A DNA stretch of 29,740 nt from the NCBI GenBank assembly GCA_029979325.1, contig JAPOHS010000008.1:1-29740 (forward strand), given 5' to 3'. The notes beneath the pieces were generated by a model, which worked only from the letters and a program-made list of their open reading frames with translations, ran no database searches and was not told where the DNA came from. The DNA is from Pseudomonadota bacterium. Lineage in GTDB: Bacteria; Pseudomonadota; Gammaproteobacteria; UBA11654. The position numbers were made by a program, and so were the translations under genes. Shown piece by piece: positions 17,751-25,421 of this stretch. The number at the start of each line of letters is the position of its first letter. Positions within the stretch are counted from its first letter, which is position 1.

Positions 17751-18593
17751 CTTCCTCGCTCTTCTTCTTCTGATTAAATAGATTATCGAAATCAAAACCA
17801 GGAGCGGGGTTAACCAATATCTTGTTGGCAGCTCACCGGTTGCAATGATTCCATATTCATTTAGTTCAAGAGAATCAAATTCATCGCGCCAAGCATTAAC
17901 TGGAAGTGAGTCATCATTGATGACTTCAAATGTTTTATTTTTTGCTCCATCTTTAAAAATTGATTCAACCAATACTGCAGCAACATCTTCTCTTGGAATC
18001 CATCCCAGTACATTATCGCCTTGTGAAAATTGAATTCCCTGTGTTGCAGGATCACCAATGAGTCCACCTGGTCGAACAATTGTGAAATCGATTCCGCTTT
18101 TTCTGATTTGGTCTTCAGCAAGTGCCTTCCATTTCATGGTTTGGTTCGCTAAGAGATTCAGCATTACTGTTGAAATGTTTTCTGCACCGCCCGCACCGAT
18201 TGAGGACATATAAATGATTTGTTTAACGTCATTTTTTTTCGCTGCAGCAACAATATTGATGGTGCCTAAGTAATCTACATTTTCTGAATTATCTCCCCCA
18301 ACTGGTCCAATCGCAGAAATTATTATATCGACATCCTTTAAGGCTTCAGTCAGGCTTTCTTCGCTGGTTACATCGGCAACAGCCCAGCTCACTGAATCAC
18401 TACTCTCTTTAGCTCTTCTTGAAAAAGCCCTGATATCAACATCTCTTTGTTTGAGTTCTTCAATGATATGTACACCCGTTCTTCCTGAAGCACCGAAAAC
18501 GCCAACAAGTTGCTTTTCTGCAGAAAAAAGGAACGAAGGCTTGATAAGAATGAAGAATGTGATCGAAAGTATAAAAGGAACGGTCTTTTTCAT
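17733..18593 (-). CDS. NAD(P)-binding SDR-like protein with two membrane anchors
   Basis: The core (about residues 28-230) is an atypical short-chain dehydrogenase fold of the NAD(P)H-binding/epimerase-like group: GVFGASGRTG (31-40) for the dinucleotide, DVDIIISAIGP, YMSSIGAGG (128-136) and FTIVRPGGLIGDP. Unusually, the N terminus (KKTVPFILSITFFILI) is a signal or anchor helix, and the C terminus has a second hydrophobic helix (about 260-274) followed by RRRRARK. Both flanks obey the positive-inside rule with cytoplasmic ends, which would place the Rossmann core in the periplasm. No methionine exists before the GASGRTG motif that would allow an anchor-free start. Enzymatic role is unknown. 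It is a lone gene, divergent from the TonB receptor. Confidence 0.82.
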   Translation of the reverse strand: MKKTVPFILSITFFILIKPSFLFSAEKQLVGVFGASGRTGVHIIEELKQRDVDIRAFSRRAKESSDSVSWAVADVTSEESLTEALKDVDIIISAIGPVGGDNSENVDYLGTINIVAAAKKNDVKQIIYMSSIGAGGAENISTVMLNLLANQTMKWKALAEDQIRKSGIDFTIVRPGGLIGDPATQGIQFSQGDNVLGWIPREDVAAVLVESIFKDGAKNKTFEVINDDSLPVNAWRDEFDSLELNEYGIIATGELPTRYWLTPLLVLISIIYLIRRRRARKLNNTI

Positions 18594-18614
18594 GTTATTT
18601 TTAATCCAGAATTT

Positions 18615-18641
18615 ATGATTTTAAGAATCATAGACTATAAT
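18615..18641 (+). promoter_or_regulatory. Promoter -10 with overlapping operator-like palindrome upstream of the TonB receptor
   Basis: A perfect TATAAT at 18636-18641 lies 25 bases before the receptor ATG. Just upstream, ATGATTTTAAGAATCAT (18615-18631) is a dyad with arms ATGATT and AATCAT, extending to 19 bases with one mismatched pair. It covers the expected -35 and spacer region, where -35 itself is weak, as in regulated promoters. It matches the Fur consensus 19-mer at only 11 positions, so the binding protein is unknown. It could also serve the divergent SDR-like gene. Confidence 0.45.
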
Positions 18642-18666
18642 AAATCGCATTTTATACAAGGCAAAG

Positions 18667-21276
18667 ATGATGAAATTCAGATCAATAATATTGATTGCTA
18701 TTTTCTTGACTCCATTCTCGTTATTGATGGCAGAAGAAATCGAGGAAATCAAAGTTACTGGCAGTTATATTGGCACAAGGTCAAATGACATTGGAACTGA
18801 CATCATTGATCAATCTGCTTTCAATGATTTAAATATAAGCACGGTTGGAGAAATCAGTAAATATCTATCCAGTGCAGCAGGCGCCCACTTCCAGTCAAAT
18901 ACACTCGATGGTGTTGATCAAGGTATGTCGGCAATTACTTTAAGAGGGCTGGATCATGCATCTACACTGGTTCTGATCAATCAAAAAAGACAAACTTTTG
19001 CTGGCACACCATCCCATGAAGGCGAAGGTTATATCGATGTGAATATCATTCCAGAAATTGCTATGAATAGAATAGAAATTCTGAAAGAAGGAGCTACATC
19101 TCATTATGGCAGCGATGCTGTCGCAGGTGTCATCAATTTCATCACACACGACGATTTTGAAGGATTAAAAATCAACTTATCCCAACAAGAAACTACCAAC
19201 TATGACCAAAAAGATAATGTTTTTGGTGCTCTATATGGAAAGAAATTTAATGACTCAAATCTAGTAATAGCAGCCAATGTATTAAAAAGGAGTGCCTTGC
19301 CATCAATTGAAATCCCAAGGATTGCTGAGAATGGTCTCAGTACACTTGGAAACACATTCAAGGTTGCAGAGGATGATACTGTTCTATCCGGTGATTATGC
19401 TGGATCTTACTCTGCAGGAGACTGGGTTGCTGACCCGAATTGCCTAGAGAATGGAGGAGTGATTCAAGGTCCATTTTGTAAGTTTCTATACGGGACACGA
19501 TTTAATATTGTCAACGATGAAAATCACGAAAAATTCTATATCAGCTACAAAAAAGATTTAGACAATCTAAGCTTTGGAATCAAATATATCGATTCAAGCA
19601 TTGATGTGAATGACAATCCTCAATCACCCTCCTATCCAGCTCTATCATTCATGTCTAGAAAAATTCAGCCAGGACAAGGTGGTAGCCCATTCAATGTGCC
19701 AGTTACATGGTATGGAAGACCCCTGGGTTCCGCATTCCCCTCTCCCATCTCTCCTAAGGATATTGATCAATATCACTTAAGCGGTTCAGTAATCATTGAA
19801 TTGAAGAATCAAGCCAATCTAGAATTATCACTTACAAAAAGTAGACATAAAAATTTCCATAATAGGCCCGATACAATCAATTCAAGGATGGAAGATGCAA
19901 TTGCTGGCAACGGTGGAATAAATGGTAATGAAACGTGGAATCTCTTCAATCCATTACAGAATTCATCTGGTTTGATCGAATACATCAAAGGGTCGGAACA
20001 AAGTATTAAAATTGGTGAACTCAAATCAGTCGATGCAATTCTCAGAACAAAATTAGGAGAAAACAATCTTGCAGTTGGGCTACAGCTCAATCAGGAGTCA
20101 TTGGATGTTTCATACAATGAACTCTCTCGTGCTGAATTTAATGCCGATGGAGATCTCATTAAAAGTGCTGATTTACTTTTTTTAGGTGGAGGAAGAAATA
20201 CATCCGCAAAAAGAGACAAGAAGGCAATATTCTTTGAACTTGAAAAGATATTTTCAGAGAAAATGGACATGCTTTTTGCGTCGAGGTTTGAAAAAGTTGA
20301 TGATGAATCCTCTCTTGACCCAAAGGTAACTTTAAACTATAGGCCAATTAATAATTTGACGATAAGAGGGTCGATTGGCTCATCCTTTTCAACACCCTCA
20401 ATGGCTCAACTTTTCAGCTCTGAAATTGCGCTGGGAGGTGTCAGAGACGTTATTAATGGTGTTGAGCAAACCAGTTCTTTATTTGTAAGGGTCATACAAC
20501 TTGGTAACCCAAACCTCAAACCTGCGAGTTCAACAAATACAAATCTCGGACTCTCATGGCTTTTCAAAGATGAGGCTTCACTCTCATTGGATCTTTGGAA
20601 GATTGATTATGAAGATCGTCTTGAGCTCGAGGATCCACAAACAAAAATTCTCGATAATCCGAATAGCTCAGCAATACAAAGAAATGAATATGGGGATATT
20701 GTTGCTGTAAAGACGACATTTTTTAATGAGGAAAAGACAATCGTAAAAGGCTTTGATCTATCCTTTGATTACAAAAAAATAATTACAACCAATCAATCAC
20801 TTGATTTGAATATAAATGCTACATATCTCTTTGAATATCTCACACCCGAACACAATGATGAAAGCGATCATGAAACCGAACATATGGTCAACAGGGCTGG
20901 GAGATTTAACTATAACGCGCACACACATTCTCTGCCTCGTTTAAGACTGAATGCACTTATGGGCTTGAGAATGGGGGATATTAAATACTCTCTAAATGCA
21001 AGATATTTGGATTCATATTTGAACCAAAGAGAGCTTCCTGAATCAGCCATTCAAAATGGCTACAAGAATAAAGTGGATTCATTCTTGGTATTTGATTTTG
21101 GAATTACAAAAGAGATCCTTGTAGATAGCCAAATGATTAAACTCGGTCTTCATGTAATCAACGCTTTCGATGAAGCTGCGCCAATGCTCTACGATTCACC
21201 TGATTTTAGTTTTGATACAAGACTGCATGATCCCAGAGGGAGATTACTGAATCTTTCAATAGATTATGAGTTTTAG
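18667..21276 (+). CDS. TonB-dependent outer membrane receptor
   Basis: This is an 869-residue TonB-dependent receptor, which imports a scarce substrate across the outer membrane with energy from TonB-ExbBD. A signal peptide (about 1-22, ending LLMA) is followed by a TonB-box-like EEIKVTGS. The plug domain covers about 35-160, with TLRGLDHASTLVLINQKR and the typical plug end HYGSDAVAGVINFIT. The rest forms the 22-strand barrel, ending in LSIDYEF with a C-terminal Phe as needed for BAM insertion. Cys259 and Cys271 probably form a disulfide in an extracellular loop. Residues 728-754 are rich in His and acidic residues. Substrate is not identifiable. No dedicated permease is adjacent. It ends one base from the convergent oxidoreductase gene. 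Confidence 0.93.
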   Translation: MMKFRSIILIAIFLTPFSLLMAEEIEEIKVTGSYIGTRSNDIGTDIIDQSAFNDLNISTVGEISKYLSSAAGAHFQSNTLDGVDQGMSAITLRGLDHASTLVLINQKRQTFAGTPSHEGEGYIDVNIIPEIAMNRIEILKEGATSHYGSDAVAGVINFITHDDFEGLKINLSQQETTNYDQKDNVFGALYGKKFNDSNLVIAANVLKRSALPSIEIPRIAENGLSTLGNTFKVAEDDTVLSGDYAGSYSAGDWVADPNCLENGGVIQGPFCKFLYGTRFNIVNDENHEKFYISYKKDLDNLSFGIKYIDSSIDVNDNPQSPSYPALSFMSRKIQPGQGGSPFNVPVTWYGRPLGSAFPSPISPKDIDQYHLSGSVIIELKNQANLELSLTKSRHKNFHNRPDTINSRMEDAIAGNGGINGNETWNLFNPLQNSSGLIEYIKGSEQSIKIGELKSVDAILRTKLGENNLAVGLQLNQESLDVSYNELSRAEFNADGDLIKSADLLFLGGGRNTSAKRDKKAIFFELEKIFSEKMDMLFASRFEKVDDESSLDPKVTLNYRPINNLTIRGSIGSSFSTPSMAQLFSSEIALGGVRDVINGVEQTSSLFVRVIQLGNPNLKPASSTNTNLGLSWLFKDEASLSLDLWKIDYEDRLELEDPQTKILDNPNSSAIQRNEYGDIVAVKTTFFNEEKTIVKGFDLSFDYKKIITTNQSLDLNINATYLFEYLTPEHNDESDHETEHMVNRAGRFNYNAHTHSLPRLRLNALMGLRMGDIKYSLNARYLDSYLNQRELPESAIQNGYKNKVDSFLVFDFGITKEILVDSQMIKLGLHVINAFDEAAPMLYDSPDFSFDTRLHDPRGRLLNLSIDYEF

Positions 21277-21277
21277 A

Positions 21278-22306
21278 TCATTTGAAATGCGGTAGAACCT
21301 GATCTGCAAAAATTTCCGTTTGATCAACCATTGCTCTCAATCGAGCATCTCTCGGCTCTGCTATGGGGGAACCCCCTAAGAGATAAATATGATCTAAACC
21401 CAATTCAATTAATTCAGATAGGCGTTCGATGCACTTATCAGATGGACCTGAGATCGTAAACCATTCGATAAAATCATCATCAATCAATTCAAGATGCGAT
21501 CCTTTTTCACTGGAATGGTTCTTCATATCGTATTCGGTTTGCAAAGAATTGGATATCTTCTGAAGAGATGGAGGCAGATGATCAATAGGTGCATTTTTCA
21601 TTGCTGTAAAATGCGCCACCAAACCCGCGAGCATTCTTGCCATATCAATGGCTCTTTTTTCATCGGGATCACATATGAGATTGATATAAGCCCCGATTCT
21701 TACCTCGTCCCTTTTTCTGCCGATCTTTTCAATATGCTCTAAAGCAGTATTCATGGCCCAAGATAACCTGTCATAAGAGCTGCCCACGGCAAAAGAAACC
21801 CTCTCTGATACTTCACAAGCCATCTGAATTGTTTTTGGTCCTGTGCAAGCCACATCTATTGGGACAGGTGGAATTATATCTGGATCAATCCAGCGGATGG
21901 GTGATTGCATGGTTCCAACATCGATGGATTCGCCTCTAAAGTATGACTGAATGGTTTGAATGGAATCTTTCAATTCTTTTGTTGTTGCTTGTCTTTTACC
22001 AATGTGGGCAGCTGAGGAATCGCCTCTTCCAATACCGCATATTGCCCTTCCATCAGATTCCTCTTGTAAACTTGCCATTGCAGACGCAGTGACTGCTGTA
22101 GCCCTTGTTACTGGATGTGTTACTCCTGTTCCCAAATTGATTCGCTTGGTGTGATGCGCCATGAGTGTCAATTGACCATAGGGGTCTGCCGATAAATTTT
22201 GTGTATCTGGACAAAGTATTGAGTCAAAACCCATGTTTTCAATTCTGACCGCCATTTCAGCAGAACATTTAGGGACTGGCTCCATTACTACACCTATTTC
22301 AGTCAT
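21278..22306 (-). CDS. LLM-class (luciferase-like) flavin-dependent oxidoreductase
   Basis: The 342-residue protein has the TIM-barrel organisation of the bacterial luciferase-like superfamily, which use FMN or F420. Visible marks are the N-terminal strand MTEIGVVMEP, GFDSILCPD, RINLGTGVTHPVTRATAVTASAM, CGIGRGDSSAAHIG (a phosphate-binding region), and the C-terminal WFTISGPSDKCIERLSEL with GLDHIYLLGG. The resemblance is closest to the methylene-tetrahydromethanopterin reductase-like branch often annotated as F420-dependent, but cofactor and substrate cannot be settled. No F420 genes are in the window. The ATG at 22306 lies 8 bases inside the end of bolA, so the two are likely co-transcribed. 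A TTTTTTTCTCC on the plus strand reflects a GGAGAAAAAA ribosome site upstream. Confidence 0.88.
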   Translation of the reverse strand: MTEIGVVMEPVPKCSAEMAVRIENMGFDSILCPDTQNLSADPYGQLTLMAHHTKRINLGTGVTHPVTRATAVTASAMASLQEESDGRAICGIGRGDSSAAHIGKRQATTKELKDSIQTIQSYFRGESIDVGTMQSPIRWIDPDIIPPVPIDVACTGPKTIQMACEVSERVSFAVGSSYDRLSWAMNTALEHIEKIGRKRDEVRIGAYINLICDPDEKRAIDMARMLAGLVAHFTAMKNAPIDHLPPSLQKISNSLQTEYDMKNHSSEKGSHLELIDDDFIEWFTISGPSDKCIERLSELIELGLDHIYLLGGSPIAEPRDARLRAMVDQTEIFADQVLPHFK

Positions 22307-22598
22307 TTTTTTCTCCTGTATGATATTCGTCGATTTCGCTTGACGTCATTAAACTTAATGAAAGTGCATGCAGATCCGCTTTCAACTCCTCACTGAGTAT
22401 CTTATAGACCAATTGATGTCTTTGAATTGGATTCATATCAATGAAATCATCGCTGACTATCTCAACCCATATATGCATCATACCTTCATTATGAGCTTTA
22501 TGGCCTTTGTGCATGTGGCCCTGATCTTCAATGCTAAGAGAAATGATATTTATCCCATTCTCTAAACGATCTTTTATGATTTCTAATCTCTTATCCAT
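22299..22598 (-). CDS. bolA: BolA family protein
   Basis: BolA proteins act with monothiol glutaredoxins in [2Fe-2S] cluster handling and, in E. coli, as stress-linked regulators. The 99-residue sequence has the compact KH-like fold signature: DQGHMHKGHKA, HIWVEIVSDDFIDMNPIQRH, QLVYKILSEEL and HALSLSLMT. The invariant RH before QLVY is the usual cluster-ligand histidine. The HALS ending favours BolA over IbaG. It is first in a two-gene unit with the flavin oxidoreductase, overlapping it by 8 bases, and divergent from the 2OG oxygenase. No strong Shine-Dalgarno sequence precedes the ATG. Confidence 0.9.
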   Translation of the reverse strand: MDKRLEIIKDRLENGINIISLSIEDQGHMHKGHKAHNEGMMHIWVEIVSDDFIDMNPIQRHQLVYKILSEELKADLHALSLSLMTSSEIDEYHTGEKND

Positions 22599-22620
22599 AA
22601 TCTGAAAATCGGGTTTTAAG

Positions 22621-22650
22621 TTGAACTCAGTTTATAATAAGATCTATACA
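22621..22650 (+). promoter_or_regulatory. Candidate promoter for the 2OG oxygenase
   Basis: TTGAAC at 22621-22626 and TATACA at 22645-22650 are separated by 18 bases and lie 36 bases before the ATG at 22687. An additional TATAAT at 22633-22638 lacks a matching -35. The 88-base divergent region must also drive bolA on the other strand. Confidence 0.35.
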
Positions 22651-22686
22651 GATTAAATTCGACTGATAACTATTCTTATAATTGAT

Positions 22687-23652
22687 ATGAAAAAAATTGA
22701 TGTTAAAAAACTAACTGATTTATCAAATCCCATTGGTCGTGCAAATGAGATTGAGAGATTCAAGAATGCGTTGATCTCAGATAGTTTTTGTCTTCTAGTC
22801 AATCACAACATATCAAAAGAGGTAATTGATCAAGCTTATTCGCAGTCCAAGCTTTTCCATAATATGGAAGATTCTGATGAAAGAAAGCAAGCAACTCATT
22901 ATCGGTATGCTCATTTTGGTCGCGGATGGTCGCCATGTGGAGAAGAACCGGCATACTCTCCAGGAACCAAAGCCACATGCTCAGCATTTGATATGTGTTA
23001 TGAAGTTGAAGAAGTGGACGAAGAGTTTGAGAACTATGGCCCTAACCTATGGCCGCCAGAAATGCCAGAATTTCAAAAAGCCGTTTATGATTATTTTCTA
23101 GATTTTTCTAAACTAGAAAGTGTTGTCGGTTCAACCATTGAAGAAATGCTTGGTATTGACAAAGGTTTTATTACGGATCGAATGACCGAGAAGTCACCAT
23201 CAACAATGCGTCTTATCTTTTATCCTGAAGTAAAGGAAGAGCCAGAAGAAAATCTTTTTGGTATCAGTGCACACACAGACTATGAAGTATTCACACTGTT
23301 GACCCAATCGGAGAAAGGATCAGAACTTAAAAATCCTGAAGGCGAATGGACGCATGTTGATTCAGATCGTTATGAAATCATACTGATGATGGGTGATATG
23401 ACTGAAGTGATGACCAATGGACTAATTAAAGCTACTCCGCATAGAGTCCCTCCCACAAAATGGGAGCGTTATTCAATCACCAGATTTTGTGCAATTGATG
23501 GACATCATATCGTAGAGCCACTGGAGCAATTCATAGAACCAGGTGTTGGCCCAAAATATGATCCGGTCTCTCAACAAAAAAATATCAAGGATGGCTTAGC
23601 TGAGGCTGCTGCTAATACTGAAGCAATGGAAATAGCTGATTTAGGTAAATAA
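22687..23652 (+). CDS. 2-oxoglutarate/Fe(II)-dependent oxygenase, isopenicillin-N-synthase-like
   Basis: This 321-residue protein has the DIOX_N/2OG-FeII_Oxy architecture shared by isopenicillin N synthase, plant dioxygenases and bacterial hydroxylases. The N-terminal region has RFKNALISDSFCLLVNHNIS. The iron triad is His196 and Asp198 in ISAHTDYEVFTLL and His252 in IKATPHRV. The 2-oxoglutarate carboxylate is probably held by Arg261 with Ser263 (ERYSITRF). MMGDMTEVMTNG matches the usual GDxxxxxTNG segment. It is probably a cytosolic hydroxylase or desaturase; the substrate is unknown. It stands alone on the plus strand. Its last 12 bases overlap the end of the convergent membrane protein gene. 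Confidence 0.9.
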   Translation: MKKIDVKKLTDLSNPIGRANEIERFKNALISDSFCLLVNHNISKEVIDQAYSQSKLFHNMEDSDERKQATHYRYAHFGRGWSPCGEEPAYSPGTKATCSAFDMCYEVEEVDEEFENYGPNLWPPEMPEFQKAVYDYFLDFSKLESVVGSTIEEMLGIDKGFITDRMTEKSPSTMRLIFYPEVKEEPEENLFGISAHTDYEVFTLLTQSEKGSELKNPEGEWTHVDSDRYEIILMMGDMTEVMTNGLIKATPHRVPPTKWERYSITRFCAIDGHHIVEPLEQFIEPGVGPKYDPVSQQKNIKDGLAEAAANTEAMEIADLGK

Positions 23653-24225
23653 TCCTAATTTTGAAAAGGGTGTGATCCAAGAAATTTTCAAGATCATACA
23701 ACACATAATATAAACGGTAAGAATAAGTGCTACATTCCCACGAATTGCACCACTAACCATGCCATGTTTTGGATCCTCTGCATTTCTGTTTCGTCCATAA
23801 CGAATCATATCGGGTGTAATACTTATTGCTGCCATCAACCAAAAAGCCAGATAAGCATTCCACGCCCATGGAGCGCCGTGGAGTCCACCCCATGATTCAA
23901 TCAACATCAAACCTGAAATAGGGATAATGATAGATGTTGTTAAGGTGACGCTCATCGCAAGCTTTCTAAGAAATCCTCTTGCCCAGATTCCAGCTTCTTT
24001 TGATTGATTAAATCTAATTTGCATCGCCCAAATATTGGAAAAAAAAGTGTGTCCAAAAAAAAGAAATGCTGCAAATTCGTGAATAAAGAGAAGTAAAAGA
24101 TAGTTGATATCCAAATTACTCAATCTCGCTCCAAATAAAGGCAAAGCTGAGACAACTGTAATGACTATAAATATGCCATACCAAAAAAATCTATTGGGAT
24201 CGTTATTTGCTGTTTCTGTATTCAT
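23641..24225 (-). CDS. Five-helix integral membrane protein of unknown function
   Basis: I cannot name this protein with confidence. The 194 residues contain five hydrophobic helices, at about 13-33, 42-64, 90-110, 118-140 and 159-181. The second helix carries two histidines, His49 and His59 (LFIHEFAAFLFFGHTFF), a feature of haem- or metal-binding helices and loosely like DUF2269 or CopD-type proteins. The loop after helix 2 is basic (QIRF, ARGFLRK), giving a cytoplasmic orientation. It is the last gene of a minus-strand set after the O-methyltransferase and DUF2237 genes, 46 bases downstream. No obvious catalytic motif is visible. Confidence 0.72.
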   Translation of the reverse strand: MNTETANNDPNRFFWYGIFIVITVVSALPLFGARLSNLDINYLLLLFIHEFAAFLFFGHTFFSNIWAMQIRFNQSKEAGIWARGFLRKLAMSVTLTTSIIIPISGLMLIESWGGLHGAPWAWNAYLAFWLMAAISITPDMIRYGRNRNAEDPKHGMVSGAIRGNVALILTVYIMCCMILKISWITPFSKLGLFT

Positions 24226-24271
24226 AAAATGAAATATAAGTATATCTGATAGTGATAATTAACTATTTTTC

Positions 24272-24643
24272 TCAGTTAAGATCAACTGCAAATTTTTTTA
24301 AATCGTCCAATTGACAATATTCAAGGGCGCCCATATGTGTCGAAGAAAGTAAAACTTTAGGCGCAGAATTTGCCTCAAAAGCTTGTTGCCATCTAGGTGC
24401 GCATAAGCACCATTGATCTCCAGGATTAAGTCCTGCAAAACCTGCCTCGGGCATCGGGGTCGAGAGATCATTTCCGACTGAAGCACTGAAAGCAAGAAAT
24501 TCCTCTGTCATTATACTGCATACAGTATGACTCCCAGCATCTTGATCTGAAGTATCGCAACAACCGTTTCTAAAAAAACCAGTTACTGGATCAAGACTGC
24601 AATCTTGCAATACTTCACCGAAAACATTTATTGACTCATCCAT
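24272..24643 (-). CDS. DUF2237 family protein
   Basis: The 123-residue protein matches the DUF2237 family throughout: INVFGEVLQDCSLDPVTGFF at the start, NGCCDTSDQDAGSHTVC, MTEEFLAFSASVGNDLSTP, FAGLNPGDQWCLCAPRWQQA and the C-terminal HMGALEYCQLDDLKKFAVD. The family has conserved cysteines (NGCC, HTVC, WCLC) that suggest metal binding or redox chemistry, but no function is established to my knowledge. No signal peptide or membrane helix is seen. It begins 3 bases after the O-methyltransferase stop, so the two are co-transcribed and perhaps translationally coupled. Confidence 0.88.
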   Translation of the reverse strand: MDESINVFGEVLQDCSLDPVTGFFRNGCCDTSDQDAGSHTVCSIMTEEFLAFSASVGNDLSTPMPEAGFAGLNPGDQWCLCAPRWQQAFEANSAPKVLLSSTHMGALEYCQLDDLKKFAVDLN

Positions 24644-24646
24644 TTC

Positions 24647-25309
24647 TTACCTCTTCTGAACCATCGTAATCCCATCTCCAACGGGAATCATAGAGATGTT
24701 CACTCGATTGTCATTAAATAAAAACTGATTCAAATCTCTTAAAGCAACTGTATCTTTTTCCTGATTGGATGGGTCAGCGACATCCCCACTCCACAATACG
24801 TTGTCAAATAATATGATTCCGTCTTTACTGATAAGCTTTAGACATAACTCATAATAAGCTTGGTAATTTCTTTTATCAGCATCAATAAAGATCATATCAA
24901 ATGAACCTATATTCTCCTCAGATGAAAGAAGTTCATCGAGAGAATCTAGAGCATTGCCCAATTTCAGTTCTATGATTCTATCCACGTTAGCCATTTTCCA
25001 GAACTTCATTGCAACTTCTGTCATCACAGGGTCGCGGTCCAAGGTAATCAGGCGTCCTTTATCCATGGCTAAAGCGCAAACTAAAGCACTGTAACCAGTG
25101 TATGTTCCTATTTCCAGGATATTAGTGGCTCTAATCGCTCTCACCATGAATGCCATAAATTGGCCTTGATCTGGGGATATTTGCATTTGTGATCCAGAGA
25201 GATTTAGAGTCTCATCTCTGAGATTTTTCAGTACCTCATGCTCTCTTAATGAAACATCAATTAAGTATTCATAAAGCTGGTCATCGAGTTGAATGGTTTT
25301 CTTACTCAA
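24647..25309 (-). CDS. Class I SAM-dependent O-methyltransferase (caffeoyl-CoA OMT-like)
   Basis: The 220-residue protein belongs to the metal-dependent O-methyltransferase family 3, which methylates catechol-like hydroxyls using S-adenosylmethionine. Visible are the N-terminal MQISPDQGQFMAFMVRA, motif I ILEIGTYTGYSAL, the acidic strand end RLITLDRDP, the metal site DMIFIDADKRNY with ILFDNVLWSGDVADP, and the C-terminal PVGDGITMVQKR. Acceptor substrate cannot be inferred. It heads the set with the DUF2237 and five-helix membrane genes. Upstream is the possible tiny membrane ORF and then tRNA-Lys, all on the same strand. Confidence 0.92.
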   Translation of the reverse strand: MSKKTIQLDDQLYEYLIDVSLREHEVLKNLRDETLNLSGSQMQISPDQGQFMAFMVRAIRATNILEIGTYTGYSALVCALAMDKGRLITLDRDPVMTEVAMKFWKMANVDRIIELKLGNALDSLDELLSSEENIGSFDMIFIDADKRNYQAYYELCLKLISKDGIILFDNVLWSGDVADPSNQEKDTVALRDLNQFLFNDNRVNISMIPVGDGITMVQKR

Positions 25310-25318
25310 TTCAGTGCC

Positions 25319-25414
25319 TTAGAGGGTGAAATATAGAATCATCAAAAGCAATAGAAAAAATACAAGGGATAAACTTGAAGAAACAATCCAGTACTTTCTT
25401 ATCTTTTTTTTCAT
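25319..25414 (-). CDS. Possible 31-residue single-helix membrane protein
   Basis: A short open frame runs from ATG at 25414 to TAA at 25319-25321. The peptide has a basic start, KKKIRKYW, then an uninterrupted hydrophobic helix (about residues 10-31, SLSLVFFLLLLMILYF), exactly the form of bacterial small membrane proteins. It lies between tRNA-Lys (8 bases upstream) and the O-methyltransferase start (9 bases downstream), on the same strand. Only a weak TAAAGA ribosome site is seen. It resembles no family I can name, although DUF2474-type mini proteins look similar in form. It could be chance in AT-rich DNA. Confidence 0.4.
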   Translation of the reverse strand: MKKKIRKYWIVSSSLSLVFFLLLLMILYFTL

Positions 25415-25421
25415 TCTTTAG

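Noticed and set aside
18614..18632. Fur box upstream of the TonB receptor
   Set aside because: Only 11 of 19 positions agree with the consensus, which is not enough to name Fur, though the dyad itself is kept as a finding.
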